NCBI GenBank assembly: GCA_018970845.1
Contig: JAGWVO010000035.1
Span: 1-16,113, forward strand
Source: Planctomycetota bacterium
GTDB lineage: Bacteria > Planctomycetota > Planctomycetia > Gemmatales > Gemmataceae
Reading direction: 5' to 3'
DNA: 16,113 bases
Part shown: piece after piece, positions 14,157 through 16,113 of the stretch
Layout: every line of letters starts with the position of its first letter
Numbering within the stretch: position 1 is the stretch's first letter
Position numbers and translations under genes: made by a program
Notes under the pieces: model-generated
The model's database searches: none
What the model saw: only the letters and a program-made list of their open reading frames with translations
Told to the model about the DNA's origin: nothing

Positions 14157-15944
14157 TAAAGCGCGGCCGGGGTTTTCCAGCCCGAGCTTCACCGGCAGAT
14201 GCAACCGGAATGTCGTGCCCCGGCCCGGTTCGCTTTCCACGGCGATGGCCCCGCCCATGAGAGTGACATAACCCTTCACGATGGAAAGCCCGAGTCCCGC
14301 GCTCGACCCGTCTCCATGGCGGGAGGGATCGACCCGGTGGAACCGTTCGAAAATCAGGTCCAACTGGTTGGCGGGAATGCCGATTCCCGTGTCGGCCACC
14401 TCGATGACCACCGTGTCCTGGCCCGGGGCCACCCGCAGCCGGATGGATCCCGCGGGCCTGTTGTACTGAACGGCGTTGTGAAGCAGGTTGCAGATCACCT
14501 CGCGCAGCTTGTCGGGGTCGGCCAGAAGCCAGCACGGAGCGCCGGCATCGACATCGAGCGTGACATCCCTGGCGTTGGCCACCGGCCTGACGATCTGGGC
14601 GCATTCCTCGGCGAGTTCCGAGGCGTTCGTGGGCTGGGGGCGAACCGGGTCGCTGCCGGAGTCGAGCCGGGCGAGGGTGAGCAGGCGCTCAACGATGCCG
14701 CGCATGTGGCCCGCCGCCATGCGGCAATCCTCGAGGAATGACTTGTATTCCCCGGTGGAACGCGGGCGGCGCAGGGCCAAATCGAGCGTTGTCAGCATGC
14801 TGGCCAGGGGGGTGCGCAATTCGTGCGAAATGTCGGCCGTGGCGTGCTTCTCCCGGAGGAAGGCCCGTTCAAGCTGGGCCAAAGTCTCCCTGAGGCGAAT
14901 GCAAACCGGATAGACCTCCGAGGGAAAATCGGCGGGATTGACTCGGAGGTTGAAGTCGCGTTCGGAAACCCGGCTGACGGCCTCCGAAAGCCGCTGCAAC
15001 GGCCGCAGCGACCAACCCACCAGGGCCACCGTGCCCCCGATGGCCAAAACGAAGGTGGCGGCGCCCAAACCCGTCAGTTGCCAGGCCAGCGCCGACCGGG
15101 TGCGCCTTGAGGCGCTTTCGAGTTCCTCCACCCTGGTTTCGTACTCGCCGCGGATCAGCTCGAGGGCCGGTTCGAGCTTGGCGAGGGGATAGGCGCACTG
15201 GATGAACACAAGCGAACGGGGCGGCGGCTCTCCGCGGCCAGGCTCGGCGGGCGGCCTGCCGGGGGGGCGACCCTCGAATCCCCCCGGGCCCCTCCGGCTG
15301 AATCCGAAGAAGGGCACACGCCCGGCGGGAGCCTTGAGCCGTACCCGGCGAACGGCAACCCCGTTGGCCAGGCTGGTGCTGTCGAACTCGTGGTGCAGGA
15401 CCTGGTCGGGAAAGAACGCCTGCTTGTTGATGGCCATCTCCTCCATGCCCAGCGAGGCCGAGCGGAAGACGCTGCCCCATGTCGTGTCGACCTGAAAATA
15501 CTCGGCGATGTCATCGAGGTGCTGCTGGAGTTCCTGGTCGTTGAAACGAATCTCGGGCACGGCGCGCCTGATGAGTTCCATGGCCACCGGCCCGCGGCCA
15601 ACGGGCGCCGTCCAGCCGGGAATCAGAACGAATCCCTTGTCCGCCATGGCGACGCCGAGCATGCCGAAAATGTTCAGGTCGCGGAAACGGAACTTGCCCC
15701 AGTCCAATTGGAACTGCATGAGGCGGGCCAGGTTCTGGGCCTGGTCGAGAAGTTCCTTGTCGAGTTGCTCGAGCCGTTCCTTGATTCGCTCGTCGCGCCT
15801 GAGCGCCTCGAGGTCGCGCGCCGCTCCCTGCCTTTCGACCAGCAGTCGGTCGGCCGTGCGATATGCCAGGAAGCCAACGGCCAGGAGAACGACGCCCAAC
15901 AGGGGCACCATCCATCCGGCCAGCAGCAGCCGCAGCGATTTCAT
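14151..15944 (-). CDS. Two-component sensor histidine kinase with large extracytoplasmic domain
   Basis: The protein has 597 residues. TM1 is at about 7-29, a periplasmic sensor at about 30-285, TM2 at about 288-313 and HAMP at about 313-365. The HisKA H-box is ATADISHELRTP with phosphoacceptor His374. The HATPase_c domain has the N-box (ICNLLHNAVQYN, Asn486/Asn490), G1 DTGIGIP (518-524), the F-box IFERFHR and G2 GLGLSIVKG (about 550). All catalytic boxes look intact. The sensor domain begins with a charged coiled-coil-like stretch (about 35-80) and includes a Gly/Pro/Arg-rich run at about 208-243. I do not recognise it as PAS, Cache or CHASE. The ATG overlaps the regulator's stop as ATGA, so the two are translationally coupled. 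The signal is unknown. The C-terminus ends 5 bp from the convergent hydrolase gene. Confidence 0.93.
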   Translation of the reverse strand: MKSLRLLLAGWMVPLLGVVLLAVGFLAYRTADRLLVERQGAARDLEALRRDERIKERLEQLDKELLDQAQNLARLMQFQLDWGKFRFRDLNIFGMLGVAMADKGFVLIPGWTAPVGRGPVAMELIRRAVPEIRFNDQELQQHLDDIAEYFQVDTTWGSVFRSASLGMEEMAINKQAFFPDQVLHHEFDSTSLANGVAVRRVRLKAPAGRVPFFGFSRRGPGGFEGRPPGRPPAEPGRGEPPPRSLVFIQCAYPLAKLEPALELIRGEYETRVEELESASRRTRSALAWQLTGLGAATFVLAIGGTVALVGWSLRPLQRLSEAVSRVSERDFNLRVNPADFPSEVYPVCIRLRETLAQLERAFLREKHATADISHELRTPLASMLTTLDLALRRPRSTGEYKSFLEDCRMAAGHMRGIVERLLTLARLDSGSDPVRPQPTNASELAEECAQIVRPVANARDVTLDVDAGAPCWLLADPDKLREVICNLLHNAVQYNRPAGSIRLRVAPGQDTVVIEVADTGIGIPANQLDLIFERFHRVDPSRHGDGSSAGLGLSIVKGYVTLMGGAIAVESEPGRGTTFRLHLPVKLGLENPGRALA

Positions 15945-16113
15945 GTCGGCGATTTTCCTACCTCGGCCGGGGTGTTCTCGTCGCGGAGCATATAGCCCTC
16001 TCCCCAGCGGGTGAGGATGAGCGGTGGCGAGAACGACCGGTCGATCTTCGTGCGAAGGTAGCGGATGTAAACATCCACCACATTCGAGGTGTTTTCATCA
16101 TTTTCATCATACA
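15941..16113 (-). CDS. OmpR/PhoB-family response regulator, C-terminal part only
   Basis: Only the last 56 codons are present; the start and receiver domain lie beyond the right edge. The visible part is the end of the winged-helix DNA-binding domain: NVVDVYIRYLRTKID, the recognition helix, then the wing LILTRWGEGYML, followed by a short tail to a TGA at 15941-15943. The stop overlaps the kinase ATG by 4 bp. By family knowledge this is the transcription factor phosphorylated by the kinase encoded just after it. The stretch before the recognition helix reads YDENDEN, acidic and repeated. Confidence 0.93.
   Translation of the reverse strand, partial: YDENDENTSNVVDVYIRYLRTKIDRSFSPPLILTRWGEGYMLRDENTPAEVGKSPT

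Noticed and set aside
1..16113. Search for CRISPR arrays, tRNA or rRNA genes, transposases, integrases, toxin-antitoxin pairs or phage-defence clusters
   Set aside because: I found no direct-repeat array, cloverleaf, inverted-repeat-bounded element or recognisable defence or mobility protein in either strand.

Overview
The window reads as chromosomal DNA from a GC-rich planctomycete, probably from the Gemmata/Isosphaera side of the phylum. This rests on three things. The large surface-type protein at the left begins with the planctomycete N-terminal motif LEQLESRLVPA, followed by a GSLRAAV segment. A thioredoxin-like orphan has the look of planctomycete paralogues. Several genes are only loosely clustered, as is usual in this group. 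Genus and species cannot be set from the sequence. I see no tRNA, rRNA, CRISPR array, insertion sequence, integrase or phage module.

Layout from left to right. Positions 1-3715 (minus) hold the first 1238 residues of a large secreted or surface-type protein whose C-terminus lies off the window. It combines a seven-unit FG-GAP/VCBS calcium-motif region with a right-handed beta-helix containing Chlamydia Pmp-like GGA(I/L/V)...FxxN repeats. A 333-bp AT-richer divergent spacer (3716-4048) follows. Next come three plus-strand genes: an alpha/beta hydrolase (4049-4900), a small thioredoxin-like orphan (4922-5428) and a 425-residue protein with an ATP-cone-like N-terminus (5501-6778). After them is rpsT (6861-7133), with its own recognisable -35/-10 promoter. 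A hairpin downstream of rpsT lies inside the 3' end of the convergent MMPL/RND exporter gene (7158-9533, minus).

The right half holds a calcineurin-like phosphoesterase homologue with a heavily altered metal site (9692-10531, minus), divergent from a plus-strand set. That set is a TIGR03960-type radical SAM protein (10634-12430), a YeeZ-like NAD-dependent epimerase 7 bp downstream (12438-13289), and a metallo-beta-lactamase-fold hydrolase (13360-14145). The hydrolase converges, with only 5 bp between stop codons, on a large two-TM sensor histidine kinase (14151-15944, minus). The kinase overlaps by 4 bp the 3' end of an OmpR/PhoB-type response regulator gene that runs off the right edge.

Apart from the two-component pair, the genes do not assemble into one recognisable pathway, and I do not see a convincing new multi-gene system. 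The items most worth a second look are the ATP-cone-like protein, which may be a decayed class III ribonucleotide reductase-like protein, the phosphoesterase homologue with four altered metal motifs, and the mosaic architecture of the left-hand surface protein.
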